Part shown: in pieces, positions 50,370 to 63,898 of the stretch
How the letters are laid out: every line of letters starts with the position of its first letter
How positions within the stretch are numbered: position 1 is the stretch's first letter
Assembly: GCF_000972845.2 (NCBI RefSeq)
Contig: NC_040016.1
Span: 20,302,005-20,366,004, forward strand
Length of the DNA stretch: 64,000 nt
Source: Larimichthys crocea
Lineage: Eukaryota; Chordata; Actinopteri; Sciaenidae
Direction: 5' to 3'
Position numbers and translations under genes: made by a program
The notes under the pieces: model-generated
Databases searched by the model: none
What the model saw: only the letters and a program-made list of their open reading frames with translations
What the model was told of the DNA's origin: nothing

Positions 50370-52130
50370 ACACACGTCAAACACTTAACACGCACGCACA
50401 GTTCAAAACTCAAACATCGGGAATTGATTTTCTCCCTCTCCTCCCTCTCAGGGTGTGGTGGTGTCACAGTTGAATGTGGGCTCATTGGTAATCACTCTCC
50501 CTCAGCTTGGTGTAATTAGCCTCGTTTCTGCTTCATCGTTGGCCTGGTTTTGACTCTTAATGATCAGTTCCTTCCCTCAGTCGCTGTGAGGCCGGAGCCA
50601 TCAAACAAACAGGTTTGTAAAGCTCCGGAAGCCTGAAAACTCAACGTGCTTCATGCAAGGAACACCAACTGGCACATCTGTAACGCTGTTTCCGTCTGTT
50701 CTCCACGCAGCTTCGAACCCGTGAACGTTGTGTGTCTGACTTCTGGTCAGCTCGAGCTGCTCTGTGCAGAGTGACGCATGCTGCTCGTCAAAAAATAGAA
50801 CAGTATTCTCGGCGGAGCAGACAAACGGATCATGGAGCTTCCGGTGGGATTACTAACATTGACTAGAAGGGCTGTGATCAACTCTGGCGGCCGTGGGACA
50901 CCGGGAACGCGTCACACGCGACATCCATGACAGTCCGAGCAGCACGGCTAACAAACTGAGCTAACAACAGCAGCAGTTTACTTCACTGTCCATCAGGAAA
51001 CTCTGTAAATCACAAAGAGTTAACCAGTTTCACCAAAATCAGTGAAATAGTTGGTGGTGTGTGCCGTAAGTTAGATGTGGATGTGTCCCACAATATAAAG
51101 ACTGGTCATACGTTAATATGCCCAGTATTTACAGGTACAAGGTGTTTAACCTTCCTGTATACATTCATCTTCAAACAAAAGAGACTCGGACAATCAAACA
51201 TGCCAGAGCAGGAGCACAACTCTCTGAAATCGAAACTTTGGACAAAAGGAAAAATGCACACAAACCACATTGTGCCTGTGATTACTGTAAAGCCATGATC
51301 AGAGATGCCATCTGATCTGAACGTCCTCTTTAAGGACGGATCTGAAATAATGGAAAGAATCCAACACGCTAACCAGCACAGATAATGATGTCTGCTGATT
51401 GTGTGTGTGTGTAACCTGACCATATGGGAAACAGCTTCAGTTTCTGTTTGTTGAAACACGACAGAAAACAACTGAGGAACCTTCTGGATGTACATCGCCT
51501 GTCTCCTGGGTTTAAGTGTTTATGGGCTCCTACTTTGTAGCTCCACTCATCCTGCCTGCATGTCTCTGTTAGTGGAAACATATTTGATGTTATTTTGTGT
51601 TCTTCTTTCCATCTGTCCTCTTGTTTTTGGTTCAGCTCCCTGTTCTTATTTCAGATTTTTTTTTTCTCGCTCTCTCCTCTCTGGCTCACGGATCATCTGT
51701 GATCTTCAGAAGACGGCTTTAAATTACTTTTGAATGCTCCTCTGGGACTTTGCTGAATTTCCAAGTAAACAAAATCCACAAAACATCTTTTATCGTATTA
51801 ACGAACAAATCTCCCTCTATAGAGAGTCATGCCGGTTAGAAGTTAGTCGCCATAAATCGTCGGATCAAAGAGATTCTTCAGCAAGACAAGAGAAAGAGTT
51901 TGTGAGCATGTGTTAAAGAGAAGAAGAAGAAGAAGAAGAAGCTTTTAATTAGCTTCTCCTAAATTAAAACATTTGTTCATTCCTGAGTTGTTTTTTCGTC
52001 CAGTTTCAGATCATCACTGACACTCAGCACCTCTGGCTCTGGAGCCAGCTAAAACATGATTGGCTCATTTTAGAGGGGTCAGAGGTCACGGATGACTCAT
52101 TTCCCCCAGGGTGAAGAACTATGCAGCTCT
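50370..52130. other. non-coding DNA
   Basis: No gene recognised. An AAG run at 51919-51942 is the only simple repeat. Confidence 0.35.

Positions 52131-52132
<2 letters not shown>

Positions 52133-52191
<59 letters not shown>
52133..52191. repeat. (CA)n microsatellite, longest in window
   Basis: About 29 uninterrupted CA units. Confidence 0.97.
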
Positions 52192-52192
<1 letters not shown>

Positions 52193-52386
52193 CTAACAAA
52201 CAGGGTTTGCTCATAACCTTCCTGAAATAGCGTCCATAGTTGTAATGTGTATGTATCCAGCAGAAGTCTCTGATTCTCTCCGAGTTTTACTCACTGAAAC
52301 ACTTTCGATAAAACAAATCCACCTTTGAAATAATCAACACGCTGTTAATGAGCTCCCGTGATTGATGGACCTCATCAGGTATTTAA

Positions 52387-52721
52387 CCCTTGTATGGCAT
52401 TCGGGTCTGTGGGACCCGTTTTCAGTTTTCATCGAAAGAAAAATGAAACAATTAATTATTTTTTCAACCTGAAATTCATTGGCTTTGGCTCATTTTCTGT
52501 GAAGAACATAAATCAAAACACATTTTCTCTGACCGAATACTATAAACCCACCCTACGCATTTATATTACATACAGGGTGTTTGGGTCCACTGGACCCGGG
52601 GCTAATAAAAGTGTGGAACGTGTAGGTCCTGTGTACCCCCACTCTGTCTTCCTCCTTTCTTGGGCTACTGATAGTGTTTTCTGCCCCTTCTGCACAAGTG
52701 TGTGTGTGTGTGCGTGCGTGC

Positions 52722-52758
<37 letters not shown>

Positions 52759-53540
52759 CTTGTGTGCTTCAAACACCATCTACTCTTACATTCCTGCACA
52801 CTTTCCCCTTTTATCTTGCGGGAACCAAACTTTTTTTTCTCATACACTATCACACCTGCAAATGGGGTGTAACACTATAAATATGACTCTGCCAGTGTGG
52901 TCACTTATCATGACTTATCAAGATGGCCAAAAGATTTTCTGCTGAGAGGGCCCTCCAATTGATTTTAGAAGAGACAGAAGCTTCTGATGGTGAGATTGAG
53001 GAAGAGGTTTCAGAATATGAAGACCATATTTCTGAGAATTCAGAGTCTGACAGTCACTCTGAAGACCCAAGATGGACAGAAAAACACAATACACTTGCAG
53101 CAAGTGCAAAAAATACATATGCAACACGCACACCATAAAACTCTGCCCCTCATGTTTGGTATAGGCAAAGACAGGCAAAAAATTTAATGGGGCTCATGTG
53201 TTGAGAATGATGCTGTTTATGTGTTCAATGTCTAATGAAGTTCAAATGAATAAAAATCAATAGTTGTGAAACATCTTTCTTCATTTGTAAATGTTTTTCC
53301 ACCCACTCCTCTTGATTATAACTGATTTTCCTTTTTAATTCACAAATGTGATCTAACAAAGAGCAAATATTAACCATGTTTGCTGTTCATATAACTTGTA
53401 ATTGACATGTAGTAAACATCTGGTGAGTATTTTAAGAGAAAATTATTGGATTGTGGTGTTTTGAAAGCCCAAAACTCTAGCGGGTCCACCAGACCCATAA
53501 ATACTGGCTAAGTAACAACAATACTAATACCACACGAGGG
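52387..53540 (+). mobile_element. internally deleted piggyBac-family transposon
   Basis: Flanked on both sides by TTAA (52383-52386 and 53541-53544), the piggyBac target site. Ends are inverted: CCCTTGTATGGCATT on the left and the reverse complement of the right end CCCTCGTGTGGTATT, 12 of 15 matching. Inside, 52923 starts MAKRFSAERALQLILEETEA then an acidic stretch, like a piggyBac transposase N-terminus. In a different frame, 53071-53163 reads MDRKTQYTCSKCKKYICNTH, TIKLCPSCLV, stop: the C-terminal Cys/His-rich zinc-binding domain. The catalytic core is absent, so it cannot make transposase. A (GT)n tract lies at 52698-52757. Confidence 0.9.
52923..53138 (+). pseudogene. piggyBac transposase N-terminal remnant
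   Basis: 71-codon frame starting after cttatcaagATGG. Acidic Glu/Ser run typical of piggyBac N-termini, then reads out of frame across the deletion junction near 53065 to a stop before the zinc-binding segment. Confidence 0.75.
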
Positions 53541-53799
53541 TTAAAAGAGTTTCTCTTCAATCTTTGGCAGCAGACGTTTGTTTATGTCCTGCACTTATTT
53601 ATAGCCTTACTTTTAATGTCGTGTTTCTACAGCTTAGATAGATATAACAGGGTTATAAATAAGGTAATAACCAATTAAAATAGAAATATATACTAGAAAT
53701 AGAAAGATAAAGTACCATACACACACCTTTCAAGTATACACTCATGGTGTGCTCCTGTATACCTTTGTTAAAAATCACTTTTTTCCAAATGTTGCCACC

Positions 53800-53920
53800 G
53801 CTCGATCTCCATTATCCATCATCTGCTATACTATAAGTGCTTATCCTTTGGAGGGTCATGGGGGACTGGATAAATCCCAGCTGAGATTAAGCGAGAGGTG
53901 TGGTACAACCTGGAAAGTTC
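53800..53920. repeat. fish repeat 'ccattatccat...cccagctgag'
   Basis: tctccattatccatcatctgct ... atcccagctgagattaagcgagag matches the repeat at the end of blocks A/A' (42010-42125) in word order, diverged. Confidence 0.55.
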
Positions 53921-56470
53921 TTTGCAGGGATGATAGTGGTTTCTCACCAAGTTTGCTCTGGTTGTTAAACGGTTTCCATTCAAGGACTCTTAGTACCTTG
54001 ATGCTATGAAGCAAACCAGCTTGTGTTTCCACCAGTTTTCAGCAGAACCATTGTTGTCACGTCATCAACGATTATAGATGATGATTAGATTATGATGAGC
54101 CTACTTCGGTTTGCAAGGAAATCCTGATATTTTTTGGTTCCAGCTGAAAACCAGCTTAATTATGAACCTATTTATTTTTGGTCCGATTGATCTGAACGAT
54201 TCAAAATTAGGTAAGCGACCTAGAGTGGAACTGTTCATGCTCACATTCATATCCACAGCCAATTCGACAATGAACTTCTTACCCTGCACGTCTTTGGAAA
54301 ACACCACACGGATCTTATTTCATATTAAGTACTTCATTACTGATTACTAATGCTTTGTAATTAAACTCTTCCCTTTTTCACACGAACAGGTTCATAGCTG
54401 GATTGGAAGAGTCAGAGTTTACTGGGCAGTTGATTACAGTTGTGGAGAATTTTAGTATCAATGGTCAGTTCAGTCAGTGGAGAGAAAGTGCACAGGAGTC
54501 TGAGATGCTGAAAGCTTTACTGAAGCTTGGCCAAGGAGAATGGAGGATTTATCGATACACGATCAATGCAGCTGTCCTCTCTGACTCGTCTTTATGTCTT
54601 CTTGTTGACTGACTCTGTAGAGGCTTCTACGTTATGAACCTTGTGACCTCGGTTACATACTGATGAACTGGAAGGCGTCAGCCTTCCTAAACACAAACAT
54701 ACAGCTGCTCTGTGTCGCAAAGACGGAAGTCAGAGTCCTCATGACAATCTAAGATTTAACACTGTCCCTGCAGTAACCTCAAGGCATGCTTGACCCTGTG
54801 TAACCTCCATATGTAGCAGAACATTCTCTCACAATAAGCAGCTTCATGAGTTTTTCAGGATCACCAATGTTCGGCTCAGTGAAGCTGGTAAACCAAAGAG
54901 AACCAGATCAAGTTAAACTTGCTTTGTCGTTCAGGCTCCTGGACTGAAGGAAAGGAAATCCTGGCAGCAATTACATTTTTGGCAAACTAGTACATAAACA
55001 TATTTTGTAAGAGAAAGGGTTGGCTATAAACACTAACATCAAGGGTGTGGAGCGCCGTATTTCTTCTTCTTCATCCATTTTAATGTTGCCTCACAGCCTT
55101 CTACTGTTTATCTGTCTTCTCGAGCTGTTCACAAAGTATTATGGGTACGGCTGGATGCCAAGTGTGACGCTGGAAAGTTTTGAACTCGGACATACACACG
55201 CAATCAGAGGGTCAAAGGTCAAGGACGAAAGGAAGACCATAATGTAAACATTATAAATATGAGAGGCGATAAGGTTTTTAGTGGTGCATTGAGCCTCTGA
55301 GCTGGTTGTGACAGCTAAAAGCATTTGATTTATAATGGGTGATAACACATCACAGTGGTATGACGAGGTTTTGTTTTTAGGTCATCTGTTCGATTGTTGT
55401 TTTAAGTGAGTGAATTAACACTGAACTGGAGTTCTGTTTACATCGGCTTTCAACATTCGGCTCTGTCAAAATGTTTAGATTGAGTTTGGAGGGGAAAGAA
55501 ACAAGGGCCATGTTAGTGGAGAGGTGGAGGGGTGATCAACAAAAAATGAGGTTTTCTCAGGGTGAATGGGAAAATGTGATCTTTGGGAAATCTTTCAGCC
55601 CAAGTCTATAAAATATGTCGTGTTGAAAGAGTAAAAAAACAGAAATTCTAATCGTTCGGTTGTATTTCTTTCTAGTTTCAAGTGTTTACAATGTACACAA
55701 TGAAATGAAATTAATCCATGGTTCACACATCGCACTGGTTGCCAAAGTTTTTAAAGTGTTGTACAAGTGTTGTAAGAATTATTAAGGTCCTTTATTTAAG
55801 TATACTACAATATAAATTCAGTCCACACCTGAAAAGCCGTGGCTGCACCTGCCATCCGTAACCACACCCAACAATGATGTCACAGTGTACTGACACGCCC
55901 CAGAGTGCACTTCTGGGTCACTTCACCAATTTGAGAAGCTGACAAACTTTCAGTCTTTCAAACCTGAATTATTTTTTTTTATCAGCTGCTGCTAAAAATA
56001 AGTGCTGACGGTGAACAGAAACATTGAAGCTGTGGTGATGTGAAACAAAAACGAGCTGAAAGACGATAAAATGCTCCGTCAAGCTGAGTGGAAGTGTAGA
56101 TTATGTAGATTATATAATATTTCACTGTGTGTGAGTGACCGCTTTCATTTTACACACAGTCATTGATCCATTAAACCATTAACTGATATATTTTCAAGTA
56201 AAAACTCTGACGTGTTATCAAATCAATTGATTCAGAGTGCGGTGTTGGAATATGTAAATGATTGGATCATTATTACATTTGAGTGGCATTTTAATGTTGC
56301 AGCTGGTCGAGGTGGAGCTCACTCTTCTTCGCACTTCATGTACTGTTGAGTAAATTAATCATGAAACATCTTAAATTATAGAGACACTACAGAGATGAGG
56401 ACTGAACTCTAAAGAAAATAAAACAACACTCAAGTAAAACTATGCTTAAGTTGAGTGAAAGTACTTTAAG
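53921..56470. other. non-coding DNA
   Basis: No gene, RNA or clear repeat recognised beyond short AT-rich stretches; small open frames lack motifs. Confidence 0.35.
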
Positions 56471-56477
56471 ATTTGAA

Positions 56478-56745
56478 TCAGTCGGTGAGTGCGTCATCTA
56501 AGCGGAGGGTCGTGGTTCGATTCCCAGCTCCTCCGGTCCAGTTGAAGAGTCCTTGGGCAGGCTACTGAACCACAAATTGCTCTCGATGGCTGTGCCATCA
56601 GTGTGTATGGATGAGCTCAGTATCATGAGTGCTTTAGATGGTAAGCACTCCTCCTGCTGCTGATGTGCAGTTGGCACCTTCGGCGTGTGAATGTGAAGCG
56701 CATGGAGTCTCTGAAGTCATTTTCCAATTACCGCTGATCTAAATA
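56478..56745 (+). mobile_element. tRNA-derived SINE
   Basis: Head with box B ggttcgattcc at 56514-56524, followed by the fish SINE body phrases gtccttgggcaggctactgaacc, gatggctgtgccatcagtgtg and gtgcagttggcacc. The A box region is degenerate. Confidence 0.8.
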
Positions 56746-57459
56746 TAACTACACTGAAGACAGTTATTCGAATGAATGAAATGACAATAATTATTTTATG
56801 ACATAAAGACACTTTTTACTTTACTGGCTGGTGGTTAGGCAGCCAGAGAGTCATTTCTGCTCACAGCCTCCGAGCTTGAGTACAACTGAATGTAAACAAG
56901 ACGTATGAATAAAGCGAATGGCAGAAATTGGGAACAGACAACATTCATTTCTTCCACAGGAAATCAGGAAAAAAAAGACGTAGGTTAAAGGAAAGTAGAA
57001 GAGAAAGAAAGAGAGAGAGAGAGTGTTGGAGGAGTTGTCCTCCTCTGCAGCTGTCATTCCTCTGGCTTCATGTTTCAGTCGGGGCCATTTTTCACGTCGC
57101 TGGTCTCCTCTTTCCTCTCTTTTTTTTCCATTTTCTCAGATTTCTTTATCTCTCTCCCGTTTGCATCTCTTCCACCCTCCTGCCTCCATCACTCTGCATC
57201 TCTTTTTCCCCTGGTTCTGTTTGTCTCTCTGGTTTTTAACTCATTCTGCAGACCTCCCTCCCTCACTCCTCTCTCTCTCTCTCTCTCCCTGCTGTGTGTT
57301 GTATTATGTGGCGATATCCACGGTTCCTGTGTGTTTAGGCCGAGCCAGAGCAAAGATTAAAAGACTCGAAAGTAACTCGATCTCTTAAATCTGTTGACAT
57401 AAACTCTTCACACACGGTGTGCATCTCTATTTTTCCGAGGAGATACAAACATCTGGGCT

Positions 57460-57460
<1 letters not shown>
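56746..57460. other. non-coding DNA with pyrimidine-rich tract
   Basis: 57100-57290 is TC-rich (tctctctctctctccctg); its open frames are composition effects. Confidence 0.4.

Positions 57461-57461
<1 letters not shown>

Positions 57462-57502
<41 letters not shown>
57462..57502. repeat. (CA)n microsatellite
   Basis: About 20 CA units. Confidence 0.95.
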
Positions 57503-57506
<4 letters not shown>

Positions 57507-57509
57507 GAC

Positions 57510-58835
57510 ATGCGGAGCTTCTCCAAGTCCTCAAAAAAGATACAAACATCTGTACTTTCCAACACACACATGCACAACGCTACACAAACACTTAGATGTT
57601 TCGTGCACACATTCATCATCATCTTCTACAAAAGATGAAAAACATCTGCCCACTCCAACGCGGCCTCACGGTGACGAGCACATCTGTTAGTGCTGGCGAG
57701 CTGATGAACATAATCCTTATCTGATTACGTTCATCAATAAACAGCTGACTGCGGAGTTATGCTAGAAATGTCCACGATGACCTTGGCATCCAGATGTGGA
57801 TTACACTTAAAATCCGGGGCTGTTTATGTTTATCGGGACAAGTGCCAGACTTTCCTCAGAGCATCCAGAGAGAAAACGATTTACTGTGAACTAATCAGCA
57901 GCATAAATCACATAAAACTGTCCTTAATACGTCCACAGGCGACCAACCAGAACTTAAGTTATGTACTTCTCTGTTGCTTTCGTCTGTTTGAAACACACAC
58001 ACACACACACAAAAAGACAATAGCAGTTGGTTTCTGCTGTCAGAATAAGGTAAAACTGGTCCAAGAATACACTCAGCTGACAGTTTATCATAGGCACAAC
58101 TAACACTAATAAAGTCCTGCAGTAAATCCTCCCTTCACGAAGGTTTCGATGTTTAGTTTTGGTTGAATTTGTGTTGATTCAAACTTTGCCATTTCCAATG
58201 ACGAGTTTGCAGAGCTGTTGAATTCCTGACAGGTTTAGTAACAACAAGGACAAACGTGCTGATTTGTATTGTTAAATTAACGGTTGTTACATATGAATGA
58301 ACAAAGAAAGGAAATACTTGCAGTTGTGGATTCTTTCCTCCTTCCTCCTCTTCCTAATTCTTTCCGGTGATTTATTTGCTCAGTGGTGCTTATACCGGGT
58401 TTGTATGCATACTTGATAGATAAATATCATAAGACAACACTCATTCTAATTCCCCGTTGAGGGCTAGATGATGTGAACTGGAAACTTTGTATGCCTCCGT
58501 TTCTATTTGGGATTACTTAGTAACTGTTAAGCCAAGGAAAGAGAAAAGGGAAAAAATACTGTAGCACGTTTGTTTGTCCTTGTCAGCCACCGTAGTGCTC
58601 CACACGGTTTATATCAATGACGGAACAAACTGAGAAATTTAAAAGACTCGTTTATACAAAGGTAACCTTCTGTAGCAAACTACAAATGATTTATAACCAA
58701 GTTCATATCTGTCAGTCACAGCCCAGGCAGTGATTGTCATTTAAAAACACACATTTGTTACCCTGGTTACCAATTTATTATAATATCTTCTCACACTTAT
58801 GACCACATGATAATCACCGATACTGATACATTCAG
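57510..58835. other. non-coding DNA
   Basis: A short (CA)n at 57993-58011; nothing else recognised. Confidence 0.35.
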
Positions 58836-58837
58836 AC

Positions 58838-59320
58838 AGAGGAAACCTTTGTGGCTGTGAAGTGAAACCAATGGCAAAAGCTGCAGTTCCTCAAACGTCC
58901 ACTTGAGGCTGGCTCCAGAAGTGAGTCAGTCTCCATAAGTCCCCATGTTCAAATGTCCAACTTCACAGCAGAAATAAACATGTTTACAGCCTGGTACAAA
59001 AAACAGTTTTGGTCTCTGTAGCTAATTTCCCCGTTCATGACAACTGTACTGAGGGTGAATTTATATACAACTCACCTGTTCAGATTTTATTAAGGCTTAA
59101 AGTTATGCAGGATTAAGAGCGTGGACGCTTTGATTGACAGGTGGGTGTTGTTACAGGTGGCTTTTTTGAGCACCCAGACTTCATTTGGCCCGCCTCAGCT
59201 CACAATTTTAAATTAGTCGGGAGAGGCAGCACACTCTGTACTTCACATGCAGTTCTTCAGAAACCTGTTGGTGACGTTACTGATACGACATTCATATTTA
59301 TACTGACTGACACGCAGACC
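58838..59320 (-). repeat. dispersed repeat R1, copy 6 (most complete)
   Basis: Runs from aggaaacctttgtggctgtg through the full core to ttcagaaacctgttggtgac and cattcatatttatactgact; about 480 bp and the best guide to the family's full length. Confidence 0.9.
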
Positions 59321-62300
59321 CAGGCCAGTACAGATAGACTACTTTGGACATGATCCATCTCTGGTCCTGAAGGGAACTGAGGGACCTGTGAAGAAGTTTT
59401 TGCCTCAGCCTGTACAGCATACGACACCCTCTGTGCTTAGACCCAAAACAACTTCAAAAGAGCAGCAGAGGATGGATCCCTCTCTCAGGAAGGACACGTG
59501 GAACACACCAACATGGTAAAATGAGTATGGAGAATCACAAAATTATAGAGTGAAGCAGGTGTGACCCAGTCTCATCCTCCGTTTGTTTACATCCTCTGCT
59601 GTCCACTGATCTAACTCCAACATGGACATCATGTCCCTCCATGTACTTTTCATTTCATTCATGATCTGTTTCTCTCTCTGTGGCTTTTTATTTTCACAGC
59701 TGAGGGGATATTAAAAGGGGAATCCATATTTGACTCTCTCTCTGTATCCATCTCTCATCAACCCAGTGTGTTTCAGTCCCTGAAGAGAGAGAGAGAGAGA
59801 GAAAAACAAAACAGAGACCCGATAAAGAGACATCACTGTGCCTGAACGGGTCTGTCCAGTACACTCTCAGTCTGTTTCTTGCTGTCATTTTTGATTCTCT
59901 GTGATGTGAAGGACACGAGGAGGAGGAAATGGAAGAGGAGGAAGAGGGGAAGAGGAGGCAGGGGAGAGGTTCTGGGTTTGTAATCACACCAAGTCTCCAT
60001 GGTCGTCCCCTCGATTAGCCCTGCTGTCAACACCATTTAAACCATGACCCAAACATGCTGTACACATAAACACACACACACACAGAATAAATGTACAGAT
60101 CCTCGACCACGGACACACTGCCTGACAGATGCATCTGTTCCTCCACGTGTGTTTATGTGCATGCAAGCTGTATCATCTCATCATAAGTTTAAAATGAATG
60201 TTGGAGTACAGTATACATGTATATGTTTCTGTCTGTGTTGTTTTACACGTTTCTTCATCTTACGTCTGATCTTATTTGTTGATGTTTCTCATTTAAATTG
60301 AATTGAACAGAAAAAAAACTCGAGAATATAAGCTGTTGCACAAACTTTACTAAAAAACATTATTTAAATTAATGCTCTATTTCCCTTTTATTGTAGTGTC
60401 TGATATTACACATTTAAAAAAAAAACCGAAGAGCTGCAGTACCAAAATGTTGGAAGAACTGAAGTTTGGATTCAGATTTATAACTCGACACTTGAACATG
60501 AATCACTGAATCGGATGCATGCGCCAAAGCGTTGCTCTCTGAATCAAATGAGTCAAAGCTGAATAAAATTATTAGGATAGGTTGTTCTGTTTAGATACGC
60601 TACAGCAAGTTAACAGAAAGAAACCAAATCCAACACACACACACACACACACCTGAATCAAGCAGTTGGCACCACGGTTTTACTGTTTGTATGTGCCAAT
60701 AAATCAAGTTATAATATGAAACTGTTGTTATTAAATTCAGATTTTAATTTTCCCCAGAAAAGAAACAACCTCATCCAAAGTCAGCATGTGTAGAGAGCGC
60801 ATCGATGTTCCAAAAACTCTAACGCTGTGTCTGTTACCGTTAATCTAGTTTATATCTTTGGCATCATGTGTACTTTAAATTCTGAATACAAGTTATTTAT
60901 ATCATCAGTCTTTGTACTTGCACCCTTTTCTGGTAGTTTCCCAGTAGATAATAGATATCATCAGATCTGAAGGATTACAGTGAGACATTATTAGGCTTTC
61001 AATAATGTGTGATAGACAGACAGATAAATACGCCTCCATAGCAGAGTGTTGAACATAAAAGTCTCACATATTTCATCCCACTCTTTAACTACTGCACGGC
61101 ACTGACAACTCCTCGGAGACAACGGACGGTCTTAAGTGTGTTGAGCCTAATGGGTCTGTAGCTTTTATCTGGCCATGTGCTGCAGGCATCAGACTGATTT
61201 AAGACACTAATATATCCAGCAGAAAAGATGCTCACAGCAGATGTAGTATATGAGCCCCAAAGGTGCCGTTACACTAGACTGGTATTTATCTCAAACTACC
61301 GGGTGGAAGCTTTTTGGGGATTTAAATCTGAATTTAAAATAATGGACTAAAACTACAACGGCATCCAAGTTATTTTTCAGGGTGTTAAAAAGTTTATCAT
61401 AGACGAGGGTGAAAACAGGCCGATATTTTCAGGGTCAGTTGAGGAAGTTACTTTTTTTCCATCTCTGTCCATTTTCCATTTTCTTCTTTGTTCCACATCA
61501 GAGTCCTCACATTAAAACATTTGAGTAGCAGTCCTCAGCTTTCGTTGCTATCCACCTCCCTGCACACCTGTCACTCATTCCCACTAATCAGCCACCTCCT
61601 ATATACACCTGCCCTCACGCTCGTATGTCCGATTGTCGTTTGTGCCTGTGAGCTTGAAGCCTACCATACACTAGAAAAAAAAGAGACTAAAGTCCGACAT
61701 GTTTACTCTTATGTAAGCCAGCCGCCTGCTTTCTAATCGTGCTAGAGCGAACAAGATGAGAGAAAGACCAATTTAAGACATCTCAGAGTTTTACCTTACA
61801 TCAAACCATCAAGATGACGGGAGCGTGCCGCAACTAAAGCGAGACTGGAAATTTGTCTGCAACTGTGAAATCATCCAAAAAGTAATTTGGTGTGAGGACA
61901 GCATTAGTGAACGAGCCTTTGTTTTGCCTCCTCATCTCAACCTGTTCTTGGTTTTTGCTCATCTGCCTGCCCGACTTCTTATTGGACTTCTTTGCTGACA
62001 GCTGCTAACATTTAGCACTTGTCATTTCACTCCTCACCTCCCTCAGCCATGTCTCATTTTGCACCTTCCAACTTGGATGTGAGAAGGAGAAGAAGAAGGA
62101 GGAGCGAGGATGTGGGAATATCCTTTCTCAGTCCAGCATTGTTTCTGGGAGACAGCAACTACTCATGAGTAAGTAACATTAACACCCGACCACTGCTGCT
62201 CCAATTCTGCCGTGTCAGAAATAACATGTTACAATCTGTAGTCTGATTACTTTGTTAACAGAGCACGTGTGGAGTCAGTCATTTAAAGATGAATATGTGT

Positions 62301-62580
62301 TATATTTATATCTGAGCCAAGATAAACTTGGAATGGAAAATAAGAAAAGGGGGAAGAAAACAAAACTGCAGTATGAGAGTCATGCACATTATAAGTCAGA
62401 TCAGCTGACACAAAGAACTAATCAGATTTTGATCTAAGGGGTGTAAAAAAAAAGCTTCTGCATGGGATGCACATGTGGTTTCTTGTGTCCTGGATCAAGA
62501 TCTGGAGGACGGGGGAGTGAGGACAGCAGGGAGCATGATTAGCATAATAGAGTATCTGTTCCTGAACGAAAACCGAGCAG
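59321..62580. other. non-coding DNA
   Basis: Short CA runs at 60064-60083 and 60636-60652 and a GA run at 59786-59801. No supported gene. Confidence 0.35.
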
Positions 62581-62585
62581 CAGGA

Positions 62586-62760
62586 CGCCCCGGTAGCTCA
62601 CCTGGTAGAGCGTGCACCCCATGTATCAAGGCTGACGTCCTTACCACAGCAACCCAGGTTTGATTTCAGCCTGGATCCTTTGCTGCATTCTCCATCTCCC
62701 CTGAATCTCCTGTCTGTCTCTCAAGCCATCACAGTCCAATAAAGATATTTCTTCAACAAC
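62586..62760 (+). mobile_element. tRNA-derived SINE (second type)
   Basis: Box A tagctcacctgg at 62594, box B ggtttgatttc at 62657-62667, body gctgcattctccatctccc and a 3' end caataaagatatttc. Matches a common fish SINE layout 'ggtagctcacctggtagagc ... accccatgtat'. Confidence 0.8.
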
Positions 62761-63835
62761 CCCTCCCCCCCAAATGAAACTGCCTTCCTACCTTATCTGC
62801 TTCCTTCTTTGTGATCCTTGCAACATCCACCGGATTTGTCCAACACTAGTTGTGTCCCACAAACGTTTATAGTCCATTTAAAGTCAATTTTAAATGTCCT
62901 CTTGCATGTTTGTAGCTCCACTGACAGCTCAGCATATTTTTGAATCACTTGATGACTCAAAAGGGATTTCATTAGTCACTTAATGGACACAGCCAGTGCT
63001 TCCTCAAAGCGTCTGCTTGTGCTCTGTTGAAACTTCCCCGTGGACGCAGAGTGTGATGGGTTCAGCAGAAGATAAGGAAGGATGCATTTCTTGCACGTCT
63101 TTACGGTACCTGAGGGTCTTACAGCTGTTACTGTAGTTCAGGATTCACACAGCTTTCAACTACTGCCTGACAGTTACTTAAAAGCTCTGAGATATCCAGT
63201 TAAAGTGAGATAAATCTCATTTCTGCTACATCGATAAAGTTAAAATTTTACTTAATTTAATTTGAAGATGAATCCAAATCAGTTTATAATTTCTTTTACC
63301 TGTCGATACAACACGTCACTGTCCCATGTTGTGTGCTCAGCTCCATCTGTTTATGGTAACAGTGAGATTTGTCCTGCCTGAAACAACAAACTGAATCTGC
63401 CATCTGTGATTTGTGATTCAGTTTGGTCGTTGCAGCACAGCTTCTTACTTGGATTCCCTTTTGAGCCTCAGATGTTTCACTACAAAGGGATGAAAAACAT
63501 GTTGAGTATACTTCTGTATAAATGTGGCATCTTTTTGTAATGTGTAAGCAGGACCTGTGTGTTGTTTTTGGTTTATAAATGTCTGAGGAAAGGACAGATT
63601 TAAAGTGACCTGTCATTTGGCTAGAAGGGCAACTGTGATTTACACTTGCGATGATTTTTTTGGCTACTTGGGGGCAGCAAAAACAAATTGTGAACACAAT
63701 ATTGACAAATTATCACCTTTTTATGTTGATCATAAACATACTTATTTACAAATCAAGCAGTTACAGAGCAACATCATCATTCATCCACTATTTGTGGATT
63801 CGTGTGATAGCACTCCACGTCTTGACCCATTTTGA
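62761..63835. other. non-coding DNA
   Basis: A 133-codon minus-strand frame (63296-63697) has no family motif or gene context and is treated as chance. Confidence 0.35.
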
Positions 63836-63898
63836 CCTTTACAACAGCTCTTCAGACGTCATGGAGACTATGTCTATGATTTATACAGTCTATGGGCC
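63836..63898 (-). repeat. dispersed repeat R1 end fragment
   Basis: cagctcttcagacgtcatgg ... ttatacagtctatgg resembles the R1 terminal segment; short and diverged. Confidence 0.35.

Noticed and set aside
52358..52945. 195-codon frame across the piggyBac element
   Set aside because: It runs through the left inverted end and the GT microsatellite; not a protein family.
57023..57388. 121-codon Ser/Leu-rich frame
   Set aside because: Produced by the TC-rich tract at 57100-57290.
63296..63697. 133-codon minus-strand frame
   Set aside because: No recognisable motif, no conserved neighbours, low-information composition; length alone is within chance for 64 kb.
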